A DNA stretch of 34,907 nucleotides, taken from contig DJBL01000165.1 in assembly GCA_002435595.1 (NCBI GenBank), positions 1-34,907 on the forward strand. Reading direction: 5' to 3'. Below the pieces are notes generated by a model. It was not told the origin of the DNA. It searched no databases and saw only the letters and a list, made by a program, of their open reading frames with translations. The stretch is from Stenotrophomonas maltophilia (GTDB taxonomy: Bacteria; Pseudomonadota; Gammaproteobacteria; Xanthomonadales; Xanthomonadaceae). A program made the translations under genes and the position numbers. Shown here piece after piece: positions 1 to 7,696 of the stretch; the first letter of the stretch is position 1; every line of letters begins with the position of its first letter.

Positions 1-619
1 CCGGGCGGCGCGAACGCGCGCGTGCCGGGCGCGCCTCGGTTTTGTCCGGCGTGCGCCAGGAGGCGGCGTCGTTGTGCGGGGCCGGCGCCGCCACCGGCTG
101 TTGCAGCCGCTGCAGGCGCGACACGGGCAGGTCGCGCAGGCGCTGCTGGACCTGCTCGGCCAGCGTCCGCCAGGCGGCCGCATCGGGGTGGCCCTGGGCG
201 TCGCGCGGGCAGGCCTCGGCCAGCGCCTGCTGGTAGTCGGCCACGGGCAGGTCGAGGATCTGCGCGGCGGCGGCCTCGTCCAGCCCGCCACCGATGCGCA
301 GCAACAGCGCCAGCCGGGCCGGCGGTGCCAGCGCCGGCAGGTGGGCCAGCCCCGGCGGCCACTGGCCGCCCTCGGCCGGCATCCGGATCGGGGTGCGGTG
401 GGCCAGCAGGATCCAGAAGCGGTCCGGCCACTGTGCCATCGGCACGTCGCTGGCGATGCCGGCAAAGGCGCGCATCACCGACACCAGGGCCTGCTCGGCC
501 ACGGCCGCATCGCCGCACTGCAGCTCGGCCACCACCAGGGCGCGGCGTTCCACGCCACGCAGAAATGCCGACAGCGCGCCGGCTGCGGTAGAAGAAACGG
601 GGGCCGTCGCAGCCGTCAT
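1..619 (-). CDS. sigma-70 region-4-like protein (3' end outside window)
   Basis: An open frame of 206 codons runs from an ATG at 619 out of the left edge without a stop, so the C-terminus is missing. A GGAG ribosome binding site lies just upstream, and a TATCAT -10-like box is at 642-647. Residues about 100-135 (ARLALLLRIGGGLDEAAAAQ and the following LPVADYQQALAEA) have the spacing of the sigma-70 region 4 helix-turn-helix, where a conserved Leu/Arg helix precedes an E-AA-LG-P motif. A preceding segment (WPDRFWILLA) resembles the degenerate region-2 part of short sigma-like proteins annotated in Xanthomonadaceae. The visible end becomes Pro/Arg/Ala-rich. Whether it is a working sigma factor or a degenerate relative cannot be told. 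It is divergent from priA. Confidence 0.6.
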   Translation of the reverse strand, partial: MTAATAPVSSTAAGALSAFLRGVERRALVVAELQCGDAAVAEQALVSVMRAFAGIASDVPMAQWPDRFWILLAHRTPIRMPAEGGQWPPGLAHLPALAPPARLALLLRIGGGLDEAAAAQILDLPVADYQQALAEACPRDAQGHPDAAAWRTLAEQVQQRLRDLPVSRLQRLQQPVAAPAPHNDAASWRTPDKTEARPARARSRRP

Positions 620-920
620 AGCAACTCCATCAAGTGCCGAAATGATAGCGATTGCGTCATCGCTCGGGCGTGCCGATGTAGGCCACGTGTGAAGACCCAC
701 GGGACAGGCGCAGGACATTACGGACGCAGGTTGTGCACAGCATCAATGAAAACCCGGGCAGACAGCCTCGTGAGGACCGCGAGTACCATGTTTCAGCTTT
801 GTTTCACAGTTATGTTGTTGTTTTTATTGATTATTGTTGTGTGGCTATTTTTTGACCAAGTTGAGGGAGAGGTCGGAACTTCCTGACGCACGGCCCGGAG
901 ATCGAGAGTGGCGCACAGAC

Positions 921-943
921 TTATCCACAGAAGATGTGGATAA
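921..943. promoter_or_regulatory. inverted pair of perfect DnaA boxes
   Basis: TTATCCACA at 921-929 and its exact reverse complement TGTGGATAA at 935-943 are separated by 5 bp. The dyad extends one more base pair on each side (C920/G944). Both 9-mers equal the high-affinity DnaA box (R1/R4 type of E. coli). They lie about 115-135 bp upstream of the priA start. A role in DnaA-dependent control of priA or in DnaA titration is inference. Confidence 0.75.
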
Positions 944-1044
944 GCCTGAATCTCTCGACAGGACAGATATTTAGCCGCTATTTAGGTTCGTCGGCTCAGC
1001 TTGCGCCGGTGTCCGCGCTCGCAGCCGGGGCGCGGACGGGCCGC

Positions 1045-1050
1045 TACACT
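1045..1050 (+). promoter_or_regulatory. -10 box of priA, probable leaderless start
   Basis: TACACT ends 6 nt before the ATG at 1057 and no Shine-Dalgarno sequence lies between. Transcription would begin at or next to the A of the start codon. No good -35 hexamer is visible at the expected distance. This box is the main reason for choosing the 1057 start over the in-frame ATG at 934. Confidence 0.5.
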
Positions 1051-1056
1051 GGCGCG

Positions 1057-3288
1057 ATGCCCAGCTCCGATCCGGCCCTTCCCCTGTCGCTGACAGGTGG
1101 CCCCGCCCCCCTGCTGAATGCGCCGACGATCCAGGTCGCGCTGCCCCTGCCCCTGCCCCAGTGGTTTGATTACGCCGCGCCGCCGGGCCCCGCGCCCGAT
1201 GCGGACATGGTCGGGCGGCGGGTGCGGGTGCCGTTCGGGTCGCGTGAGCTGGTCGGGGTGGTGGCCGGTATCGGGGTGGTCGCCGACGGCGGCAGCCTGC
1301 GCGCGGCGCTGGCATGGATCGATCCTGCGCCGCTGCTCGGCGGCGAACTCTGGGCGTCGTTGCAGTGGCTGGCGCGCTACACCCACGCCCCGCTCGGGGA
1401 GGTGGTGAGCACCGCGCTGCCGGCGCCGCTGCGGCGCGGCGATGCGGTACCCGACACCCACCGCTGGGGCTGGCAGCTGACCGCCACCGGCCAGGAGCAG
1501 CGCGCGCGCCTGCGCGCCGGGACGCGCCCCTTGCGGTTGGCCACCCTGCTGGCCGACGGGGTGGTGGACGAGGATGTACTGGACGCGCAGATGGACGACT
1601 GGCGCGGCGCCGCGCGTGCGCTGGCCAAGCGTGGCCTGGTCGAACGGGTCGCACTGGCGCACGCCTTGCCGGTGGCGCACGCCGCGCCCGGCCCGGTGCC
1701 CAACCCCGAGCAGGCCGCGGCCATTGCCGCGATCAACACCGCGCGCGGGTTCGGCGCCTACCTGCTCGATGGCGTGACCGGCAGCGGCAAGACCGAGGTG
1801 TACCTGCAGGCGATCGTGGACTGCCTGGCGCGCGGCCGGCAGGCGCTGGTGCTGGTGCCGGAAATCGGGCTCACCCCGCAGACCCTGTCGCGCTTCCGCA
1901 CCCGCCTGGGCATCCCGGTGCATGTGCTGCATTCGGGCCTGAACGACAACGAGCGCGCACGGGTGTGGGCGGCGGCATCGCGCGGCGAGGCGCAGGTGAT
2001 CGTGGGCACGCGTTCGGCGATCTTCACCCCGCTGCCCAACGCCGGGCTGATCGTGGTCGACGAAGAGCACGATGGCAGCTACAAGCAGCAGGATGGCATC
2101 CGCTACCACGCGCGCGACTTCGCGCTGGTGCGGGCCAAGGCGCTGGATGTACCGGTGGTGCTGGGCAGTGCCACGCCATCGCTGGAATCGCTGCACAACG
2201 CGCAGGCCGGCCGCTATACCCACCTGCGCCTGAAAGTGCGCGCCGGCGATGCGCGCCCGCCACGGGTGCGCGTGCTGGACGTGCGCAAGCGGCCGCTGCG
2301 CGATGGCTTGTCGCCGGAGGTGCTGCAGGGCATCGCCGAGCACCTGCAGGCCGGCCACCAGGTGCTGGTGTTCAAGAACCGCCGCGGCTACGCGCCGGTG
2401 CTGTTGTGCCATGACTGTGGCTGGACCGCGCCGTGCCAGCGCTGCGATGCGCCGATGACCGTGCACGCCGGTGGGCGCCGCCTGCAATGCCATCACTGCG
2501 GCGCACGCCAGGCCGCGCCGCTGGCCTGCCCGGATTGCGGCAGCCTGGCCCTGCAGCCGCAGGGCATCGGTACCGAGCGGCTGGAGGAGCATCTGGTGGA
2601 GGCCTTCGCCGACTACCCGGTGATCCGCATCGACCGCGGCACCACCTCGCGCCGCGATGCATTGGAGACCCAGCTGGCCGCGCTCGGCGACCGCGCCGGG
2701 ATCCTGGTCGGCACGCAGATCCTGGCCAAGGGCCACGACCTGCCCAAGCTCACCCTGGTGGTGGTGGTGGGCATCGATGAAGGCCTGTTCTCGGCCGATT
2801 TCCGCGCCAGCGAGAAGCTGGCCCAGCAGTTGATCCAGGTAGCCGGGCGCGCCGGCCGCGCCACCGATCCCGGCGAGGTCTGGTTGCAGACCCACCACCC
2901 CGGGCATCCGCTGCTGGAGACGCTGGTGCATGGCGGCTACCACGCCTTCGCGCAGGCCGAACTGCAGCAGCGCGAAGCCGCCGGCTTCCCGCCGTTCGCG
3001 CACCTGGCACTGCTGCGCGCCGAGGCGCAGCAGGTGGAGCATGCCAACGGGATGCTCGGCGCGGTACGCGGGTTGATTCCCGAGCAAGCCGCGGTGGAGC
3101 GCTACGGCCCGATGCCCGCGCCGATGCCGCGGCGTGCCGGCTACCAGCGCACCCAGCTGCTGCTGTCGGCGCCGTCGCGCCGCCCGCTGCATGCGCTGCT
3201 GGATCTGATCACTCCACAGATCCACGGCCTGCCGCAGGCGCGCAAGGTGCGCTGGTCGCTGGATGTGGACCCGACGGACCTGTATTAG
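1057..3288 (+). CDS. priA: primosomal replication restart helicase PriA
   Basis: PriA is a 3'-5' superfamily 2 helicase that recognises stalled forks and starts reloading of DnaB. This 743-aa protein matches the usual length of about 730. It has the N-terminal DNA-binding domain (VALPLPLPQWFDY), Walker A GVTGSGKT near residue 239, the DEEH box at 335-338, and a cysteine-rich zinc region from about C451 (LCHDCGW, CQRC, CHHCG, CPDCG). It also has motifs GTQILAKGHD and QVAGRAGR. An upstream in-frame ATG at 934 would add 41 residues of unrelated sequence and would lie inside the DnaA-box dyad. The 1057 ATG is preferred because the protein then begins like other PriAs and a -10 box ends 6 nt before it. 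The gene converges on the GST gene. Confidence 0.97.
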   Translation: MPSSDPALPLSLTGGPAPLLNAPTIQVALPLPLPQWFDYAAPPGPAPDADMVGRRVRVPFGSRELVGVVAGIGVVADGGSLRAALAWIDPAPLLGGELWASLQWLARYTHAPLGEVVSTALPAPLRRGDAVPDTHRWGWQLTATGQEQRARLRAGTRPLRLATLLADGVVDEDVLDAQMDDWRGAARALAKRGLVERVALAHALPVAHAAPGPVPNPEQAAAIAAINTARGFGAYLLDGVTGSGKTEVYLQAIVDCLARGRQALVLVPEIGLTPQTLSRFRTRLGIPVHVLHSGLNDNERARVWAAASRGEAQVIVGTRSAIFTPLPNAGLIVVDEEHDGSYKQQDGIRYHARDFALVRAKALDVPVVLGSATPSLESLHNAQAGRYTHLRLKVRAGDARPPRVRVLDVRKRPLRDGLSPEVLQGIAEHLQAGHQVLVFKNRRGYAPVLLCHDCGWTAPCQRCDAPMTVHAGGRRLQCHHCGARQAAPLACPDCGSLALQPQGIGTERLEEHLVEAFADYPVIRIDRGTTSRRDALETQLAALGDRAGILVGTQILAKGHDLPKLTLVVVVGIDEGLFSADFRASEKLAQQLIQVAGRAGRATDPGEVWLQTHHPGHPLLETLVHGGYHAFAQAELQQREAAGFPPFAHLALLRAEAQQVEHANGMLGAVRGLIPEQAAVERYGPMPAPMPRRAGYQRTQLLLSAPSRRPLHALLDLITPQIHGLPQARKVRWSLDVDPTDLY

Positions 3289-3294
3289 TCAGCG

Positions 3295-3311
3295 GCCGAC
3301 CGTGGGTCGGC
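3295..3311. terminator. hairpin between convergent priA and gstB
   Basis: GCCGACC (3295-3301), a GTG loop and GGTCGGC (3305-3311) form a perfect 7-bp stem between two convergent stop codons. There is no U-tract. The stem resembles the SMAG-type palindromes elsewhere in the window but has no flanking GTAG. Confidence 0.4.
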
Positions 3312-3319
3312 ACGGTGCC

Positions 3320-3940
3320 TCAGGTCAACGCGGTCATGACGCCGCGCTGATACGCCGGGCGCTGCTTGAGGCGTTCGTACCACGCGGCCAGGTGCGGCAG
3401 GTGCGGGCGCTGGATCGGCATTTCGAACCAGGCGTAGATGAACGCGCCCAGCGGGATATCGCCCATGGCGAACGCCTCGCCGGACAGCCACGGCTGCCGC
3501 GAGAGCGCGTCGTCGGCCATCGTCAGCAGCTCGCCCGAACGCACCAGCGCGGCGGCGATGCGCGCCTCGTCGCGGTCGGCCGGGGCGGTGCGCAGGGTGC
3601 CCCAGAACAGGTCGCGGAACACGCCGGAAAAGGTCGAGGTAGTCCAGTCCATCCACTTCTCCGACTGTGCACGCGCCACCACGTCTTCCGGGTACAGCGT
3701 GCCCAGCGCGTAGCGCGCGGCCAGGTAACGCACGATGGTGTTGGACTCCCACAACGGCAGGCCCTGGTCCTCGATCACCGGCACCAGCCCGTTGGGATTC
3801 ATCGCGCGGTACTCCGGCGACTGCGTGCCGCCGAATGCCCCGCCCACCTGGATCGACTCGTACGGCACCCCGATCTCCTCGGCACACCACAGCACCTTGC
3901 GCACGTTGCTCGAATTGTGGCGGCCCCAGATCTTCAGCAT
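3320..3940 (-). CDS. gstB: glutathione S-transferase, GstB-like
   Basis: A soluble two-domain GST of 206 aa. The N-terminal thioredoxin fold (about 1-80) has the family pattern: RHNSSNVRKVLW at the active-site end, the cis-proline segment NPNGLVPVIED, then WESNTIVRYLA for glutathione binding. The all-helical C-terminal domain contains EKWMDWTTSTF and the folding motif GDIPLGAFIYAWF. Residue by residue it resembles E. coli GstB (YliJ), which conjugates glutathione to haloacetates, but the substrate here is unknown. An AGGGAA ribosome binding site precedes the ATG. It stands alone, convergent with priA and divergent from the small membrane protein gene at 4040. Confidence 0.88.
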   Translation of the reverse strand: MLKIWGRHNSSNVRKVLWCAEEIGVPYESIQVGGAFGGTQSPEYRAMNPNGLVPVIEDQGLPLWESNTIVRYLAARYALGTLYPEDVVARAQSEKWMDWTTSTFSGVFRDLFWGTLRTAPADRDEARIAAALVRSGELLTMADDALSRQPWLSGEAFAMGDIPLGAFIYAWFEMPIQRPHLPHLAAWYERLKQRPAYQRGVMTALT

Positions 3941-4039
3941 GGTTGGTTTCCCTGTTGCTAGAGGCGTGGCACCGAGCCGCGCGGTGCGGCTACGATACGC
4001 CGATCGACGGCATCTCCGTCACCTCAAGGATGAAATGGA

Positions 4040-4228
4040 ATGTTCGCGCAGATCGTGGAAATCAGCCTGCTGTGCATCGGCGTCGGCCTGCTGGTGGTGG
4101 GCTACCGCCGCAACCACCGCAACCTGATGCTGGCCGCCGCGCTGGTGTTGATGTCCTTCGGCACGCTGCAGGATTTCGGGCATGGGCTCATCGACGGCTA
4201 CCGGCACGCCGACGCACGCACGCTGTAA
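4040..4228 (+). CDS. small two-helix membrane protein, unknown function
   Basis: A 62-aa protein with a good AAGGA ribosome binding site at 4026-4030. Residues about 3-22 (IVEISLLCIGVGLLVVGY) and 29-46 (LMLAAALVLMSFGTLQDF) look like two membrane-spanning helices joined by a short basic loop (RRNHRN). This predicts a hairpin with the loop on the cytoplasmic side. A TACGAT -10-like box lies in the divergent promoter region shared with the GST gene. I do not recognise a family. It is very likely translated given the RBS and coherent hydrophobicity, but small ORFs carry more risk than long ones. Confidence 0.6.
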   Translation: MFAQIVEISLLCIGVGLLVVGYRRNHRNLMLAAALVLMSFGTLQDFGHGLIDGYRHADARTL

Positions 4229-4268
4229 CCCGGCCGGCACCGGACCACGCATGGCGTGTGTCCGGGTT
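4227..4268. terminator. hairpin between convergent genes
   Basis: The stop region of the small membrane gene runs into a dyad. CCGGACCACGC (4240-4250) pairs with GCGTG and GTCCGG at 4254-4265, with one bulged T. An alternative outer pairing joins AACCCGG (4227-4233) and CCGGGTT (4262-4268). No U-tract is present. It sits between convergent genes and probably ends or stabilises the transcripts. Confidence 0.35.
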
Positions 4269-4303
4269 CTGTGGCGGTAACGCGCGGCAGCGCGCTGACG
4301 GCC

Positions 4304-5065
4304 TCACTTGCCCGACCGGGCCGCGCCCTTGCTGGGCAGTGCGCGCACATACGTGGACTTGCCGTCCTTCTTCATCTCGAACAGGCCGGTGGCCGCCAGC
4401 AGTTCACTGAGCTTGCCGTAGCCGTAGTTGCGCGAGTCGAACGAGGCCTGGTTGCCGATCTGGCTGCCCACCGGCCCCAGGTGCGACCAGCCATCCTCGC
4501 CTTCGGCCGAGGTCACCGCCCGGCGCAGCATCTGCACCAGCCGGGTGTCGTTGCGCAGTTCCGGGCCGCTCTTGCGCGGTCGCGCCTCCTCGTTGTCCTG
4601 CTCCACTTCCGGGTCGGTGGCGTGACCCTGGCCCAGTGCTTCGAGATAGGTGAACTTGGAGCACGCATTGACGAACGGCTCGGGCGTCTTCTTCTCGCCA
4701 AACCCGTACACCTTGACCCCGTCGGTGAGCAGGCGCATCACCAGCGGGGTGAAGTCGGCATCGCTGGACACGATGGCGAAACCGTCCAGGTTGCGTGCGT
4801 ACAGCATGTCCATCGCATCGATCACCATCGCCATGTCCGAGGCGTTCTTGCCACGGCTGTAGGCAAACTGCTGGATGGGACGGATCGCGTACTCGTGCAG
4901 CACCGACTCCCAGCCTTTCAGCCGCGGGCTCTTCCAGTTGCCGTAGGCGCGGCGCACGTTGGCGACCCCGTAACGGGCCACTTCGGCCAGCACCACGTCG
5001 ATCTTGGACGAGGGCGCGTTATCGGCATCGATCAACAGGGCGATGCGCTTTTCCGGTTCGGTCAT
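4304..5065 (-). CDS. NYN-domain RNase-like protein with C-terminal OST-HTH/LOTUS domain
   Basis: 253 aa. The N-terminal half (about 5-140) is a NYN/LabA-type PIN-fold nuclease domain with its acidic metal-binding set: LIDADNAP (D13, D15), KNASDMAMVIDAMD (D77) and IVSSDADFTPL (D102, D104). After an acidic linker (about 150-170), residues about 170-245 form an OST-HTH/LOTUS-type winged helix (LVQMLRRAV, WSHLGPVGSQIG, YGYGKLSELLAATGLFE), thought to bind RNA. The combination suggests an RNA-cleaving enzyme targeted by its own RNA-binding module; its target is unknown. A longer frame begins at 5134, but the ATG at 5065 has a GGAGG site 5 nt upstream and the family normally starts at this point. 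It is convergent with the small membrane gene and divergent from ndh. Confidence 0.87.
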   Translation of the reverse strand: MTEPEKRIALLIDADNAPSSKIDVVLAEVARYGVANVRRAYGNWKSPRLKGWESVLHEYAIRPIQQFAYSRGKNASDMAMVIDAMDMLYARNLDGFAIVSSDADFTPLVMRLLTDGVKVYGFGEKKTPEPFVNACSKFTYLEALGQGHATDPEVEQDNEEARPRKSGPELRNDTRLVQMLRRAVTSAEGEDGWSHLGPVGSQIGNQASFDSRNYGYGKLSELLAATGLFEMKKDGKSTYVRALPSKGAARSGK

Positions 5066-5135
5066 CTCTGCCTCCACTGCGAAAGGACACGGCCGCCGGC
5101 AAGCGCGACGGCCCCTGAACCCAGTATCTGTCATC

Positions 5136-5159
5136 CACGTGAATATCCTGCTTCACGTG
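5136..5159. promoter_or_regulatory. inverted repeat, candidate operator between the NYN gene and ndh
   Basis: CACGTGAA (5136-5143) and TTCACGTG (5152-5159) are perfect inverted copies around 8 bp, giving a 16-bp centre-to-centre spacing suited to a dimeric repressor or activator. It lies between two divergent genes, 68 bp before the ndh start and 71 bp before the NYN start. Which regulator binds is unknown. Confidence 0.5.
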
Positions 5160-5226
5160 CGAGGATAGGCGGCGTCGACCATGAACCCATGGGCCGGAGG
5201 GCCGGCCCCCGCCAAGGAGTCCTTGC

Positions 5227-6537
5227 ATGACCCGCGACACCCTGCCCCACCTGGTCATCATCGGTGGCGGTTTCGCCGGCCTCTGGGCCACCCGCGCGCT
5301 GGCCAGCGCGCACGTGCGCATCACCCTGGTGGATCGCCGCAACCACCATCTGTTCCAGCCCCTGCTCTACCAGGTGGCCACCGCCGGCCTGTCCGCACCG
5401 GATATCGCCGCGCCGCTACGGCATATCCTGGGCGACCAACGCAATGTGGAAGTGCGGCTGGGCGAAGTGACCGCGATCGACACGCTCACCCGGCAGATCA
5501 CCCTGGCCGATGGCAGCCACCTCGGCTACGACATGCTGATGCTGTGCACCGGCGCCACGCATGCCTACTTCGGCCACGACGAATGGGCCGCCGACGCGCC
5601 GGGCCTGAAGACCCTGGACGATGCCATCGCGCTGCGCCGCAAGCTGCTGCTGGCCTTCGAACGCGCCGAGGCCGAGCCCGATCCCGCCCGCAAGGCGGCC
5701 TGGCTCAGCTTCGCGGTGGTAGGCGGCGGCCCCACCGGCGTGGAACTGGCCGGCACCCTGGCCGAGATCGCCCGCCACACCCTGCGCAACGAGTTCCGCC
5801 ATATCGACCCGGCCAGTGCCAAAGTGCGCCTGGTCGAAGCCGGCCCGCGGGTACTGTCCACCTTCCCCGAGGTGCTCTCGCTCAAGGCGCGCCGCCAGCT
5901 TGAAAAGCTGGGCGTGGAAGTGCTCACCGGTACGCCGGTCAGCGACATCAACGGCGACGGCTTCCAGCTGGGCAACCAGTTCGTCCCGGCGCGCACCGTG
6001 GTCTGGGCCGCCGGCGTGGCCGCCTCGCCGCTGGCACGCACGCTGGCGGTGCCACTGGATCGCGCCGGTCGCGTGCCGGTCCAGCCCGACCTGACCATTG
6101 AAGGCCATCCGGAGATCTTCGTCGCCGGCGACCTGGCCGCGCTCAGCCAGGCCGACGGCCGGCCGGTGCCGGGCGTGGCTCCGGCGGCCAAGCAGATGGG
6201 CAAGCACGTGGCCGCGATCATCCGTGCGCGGCTGGAAAACAAGCCCGCACCGGGCCCGTTCAAGTACCAGGATTTCGGCAACCTGGCCACGATCGGGCGC
6301 ATGGCCGCGATCGTGCACCTGGGCAAGCTGCAGTTGTCCGGCGTGCTGGCCTGGTGGTTCTGGCTGGCCGCGCACGTGTTCTTCCTGATCGGCTTCCGCA
6401 ACCGCATCGTGGTGCTGCTCAACTGGGCGGTGGCGTACTGGAGCTACCAGCGCAGCGCGCGGATCATCTTCGGCGATGACCGTGAGGACCGCAGGCCGAA
6501 GGTGCCCAGCGACACCCCGCCGCCGCCCTCGCCATGA
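5227..6537 (+). CDS. ndh: type II NADH:quinone oxidoreductase (NDH-2)
   Basis: A single-subunit, non-proton-pumping FAD enzyme that oxidises NADH and reduces membrane quinone. The 436-aa protein has the N-terminal FAD dinucleotide fold (VIIGGGFAGLWATRAL), the segment RRNHHLFQPLLYQVATAGL typical of NDH-2, and a second NAD(P)H-binding fold (FAVVGGGPTGVELAGTLAEI). It also has the FAD-ribityl motif (EIFVAGDLAAL) and the quinone-site region (APAAKQMGKHVA). The C-terminal 90 residues are amphipathic to hydrophobic (LAWWFWLAAHVFFLIGF), consistent with membrane anchoring. An AAGGAG site precedes the ATG. Convergent with the NTF2-like gene. Confidence 0.95.
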   Translation: MTRDTLPHLVIIGGGFAGLWATRALASAHVRITLVDRRNHHLFQPLLYQVATAGLSAPDIAAPLRHILGDQRNVEVRLGEVTAIDTLTRQITLADGSHLGYDMLMLCTGATHAYFGHDEWAADAPGLKTLDDAIALRRKLLLAFERAEAEPDPARKAAWLSFAVVGGGPTGVELAGTLAEIARHTLRNEFRHIDPASAKVRLVEAGPRVLSTFPEVLSLKARRQLEKLGVEVLTGTPVSDINGDGFQLGNQFVPARTVVWAAGVAASPLARTLAVPLDRAGRVPVQPDLTIEGHPEIFVAGDLAALSQADGRPVPGVAPAAKQMGKHVAAIIRARLENKPAPGPFKYQDFGNLATIGRMAAIVHLGKLQLSGVLAWWFWLAAHVFFLIGFRNRIVVLLNWAVAYWSYQRSARIIFGDDREDRRPKVPSDTPPPPSP

Positions 6538-6643
6538 GCAACCGCGACACCTGTCCGTGCTGCGCGGCCGTGTTCGACAGCCGCACGGCATTGCCGGGCA
6601 GCGTGTTCGTCAGGCAGGACACAGACCCACCGACCGTCACCGG

Positions 6644-6658
6644 CAGGGCCGGGCCCTG
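6644..6658. terminator. palindrome downstream of ndh
   Basis: CAGGGCC (6644-6650), one G, then GGCCCTG (6652-6658), in the 135-bp gap between convergent genes. The loop is very short and no U-tract follows, so a termination role is only a guess. Nothing else was seen in 6538-6672. Confidence 0.2.
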
Positions 6659-6672
6659 GCTGTGCGTGGTCG

Positions 6673-7119
6673 TCACCTGGCGGCTGCCTTGGGCTTGCTG
6701 TACCACAGCGCATTGACGATGACCCAGCGCTCGCCGAACCGGCCCATGTGGAAGTAGTCCACGAACCACGGGGTTTCCAACCGCACCGAGGCCGCGTTGC
6801 CGGTGACATCGAGCAGCGTGCAGCGGCGGTCCCACTGGTCCTTCGGGGTTTTCAACGCGCCCTGCCGGGTGAGTTCCACCAGCTCTTCCTTCGACATCCG
6901 GCGCAGGCCCAGGCGCTCATCCGGGGTGTCACCGAGGATCGCGCGCTTGGCCAGGTCCGGGTGCAGCGAACGCGCCACGCGGGCCGGGTCGCCTTCGAGC
7001 TGGCCGTCCACGTAGTCCAGGCAGGTGGCTTCGATCGCGGCACGCATGGCGGGATCGATGGCGGGGGCGGCCGATGGGGTAGCGCCAGCAAGGGCGAGCA
7101 GCAGGGCAAGCGGGGTCAT
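6673..7119 (-). CDS. exported NTF2-like / lumazine-binding-like protein
   Basis: 148 aa. A short hydrophobic N-terminus (MTPLALLLALAGATPSAAPA) looks like a signal peptide. The remainder has the NTF2-like fold pattern seen in the putative lumazine-binding family. IEATCLDYVDGQLEGDPARVARSLHPDLAKR is the typical helix with D-Y-G and LHP motifs, and the later strands include VTGNAASVRLETPWFVDYFHM and WVIVNALWY. Members of this family have no agreed substrate. The ribosome binding site is weak. It lies 31 bp downstream of the exported protein gene at 7151-7630 and is probably co-transcribed with it. Confidence 0.72.
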   Translation of the reverse strand: MTPLALLLALAGATPSAAPAIDPAMRAAIEATCLDYVDGQLEGDPARVARSLHPDLAKRAILGDTPDERLGLRRMSKEELVELTRQGALKTPKDQWDRRCTLLDVTGNAASVRLETPWFVDYFHMGRFGERWVIVNALWYSKPKAAAR

Positions 7120-7150
7120 CGCAGGGGTTCATCCGGTAGAGAGAGGAGGA

Positions 7151-7630
7151 TCAGCGCGTCTGGAACAGCCCCATCTCGTCCAGGCCCAGCTGCATGTACA
7201 TGAAGGCGGCCGCCTCGTCGCTCATTGGCTCGCCCTGCGCCCAACTGTCCAGCCAGGCCGTGATCGCCGCATTGTGCGGGTTGACCGCATCGGCCAACGC
7301 CTTCTTCTTCGCCGCGCTCTCCCCCTCCTGCAGCATCTCGCGGAGGACGTCATCGCCGATGCCCCAGTAGTCGGCCAGCGGCACCAGGCCACGAAGGCTG
7401 GCAGGCACGTTGGCCGGGTCGAGCGGCGTGCGCGCGGCCGCGATGGCATCGGGGGCGTAGGCGGCACGGAAGGAATCGGCCGGGGCGATGTCGCCATGAC
7501 GCAGTGCGTTCGCGGGCCTGGCCGCCGATGCGGGCGCGGCGGTAAGCAGGCCGACCAGCAGCAGCGCGGGGAACGATAGAAGCCACGCCATGCGCGTTCC
7601 TGTCAGCGGCTTTCGTTGGAGATCGAACAT
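7151..7630 (-). CDS. exported hypothetical protein
   Basis: 159 aa, no family recognised. A signal peptide is clear: a hydrophobic core MAWLLSFPALLLVGLLTA followed by APASA-A, a type I signal peptidase site near residue 36. The ATG at 7630 has a strong GGGAGGG site. A second in-frame ATG at 7591 (residue 14) also has an AGGA site and would give a more usual signal peptide length, so the start is uncertain. The mature protein is helical and charged (REMLQEGESAAKKKALADAV) and ends with YMQLGLDEMGLFQTR. First gene of a two-gene unit with the NTF2-like gene. Confidence 0.65.
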   Translation of the reverse strand: MFDLQRKPLTGTRMAWLLSFPALLLVGLLTAAPASAARPANALRHGDIAPADSFRAAYAPDAIAAARTPLDPANVPASLRGLVPLADYWGIGDDVLREMLQEGESAAKKKALADAVNPHNAAITAWLDSWAQGEPMSDEAAAFMYMQLGLDEMGLFQTR

Positions 7631-7696
7631 CCTGGTTCCCTCCCGGTGGTCGGCTGATTGTGGCCTACGCCGTGACAGCGAGCCAGCGCCACGCGC

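Larger units (their letters stand above)
620..1056. other. intergenic region with T-rich island and DnaA boxes
   Basis: This 437-bp gap separates the divergent sigma-like gene and priA. About 788-858 is strikingly T-rich on the + strand, quite unlike the GC-rich surroundings. An inverted pair of DnaA boxes follows at 921-943, and a weaker DnaA-like 9-mer TTGTGCACA lies at 731-739. AT-rich patches also occur at 966-985. A 32-codon frame at 788-886 would encode a hydrophobic peptide, but T-rich DNA gives Phe/Leu codons by default, so I do not call it a gene. Confidence 0.6.

Noticed and set aside
788..886. 32-codon hydrophobic frame (MFQLCFTVMLLFLLII...) in the T-rich island
   Set aside because: T-rich DNA yields Phe/Leu/Val codons by composition alone. 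The ribosome binding site (GAGG) is poor, and no family is known. Kept only as part of the AT-island finding.
620..1056. Chromosomal replication origin
   Set aside because: Only two perfect DnaA boxes, and none of dnaA, dnaN, recF, gyrB or rpmH is in the window. The origin of this group normally lies beside dnaA.
934..1056. Upstream ATG of priA at 934
   Set aside because: It would add 41 residues not seen in PriA and would place the start codon inside the DnaA-box dyad. A -10 box fits the 1057 start.
982..3225. 747-codon - strand frame opposite priA
   Set aside because: Same antisense artefact; low-complexity His/Gln/Arg composition and no plausible start.
6534..6716. 60-codon + strand frame overlapping the ndh stop by ATGA
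   Set aside because: No ribosome binding site of its own and no family. It ends inside the convergent NTF2-like gene and loses coding-type third-position bias.
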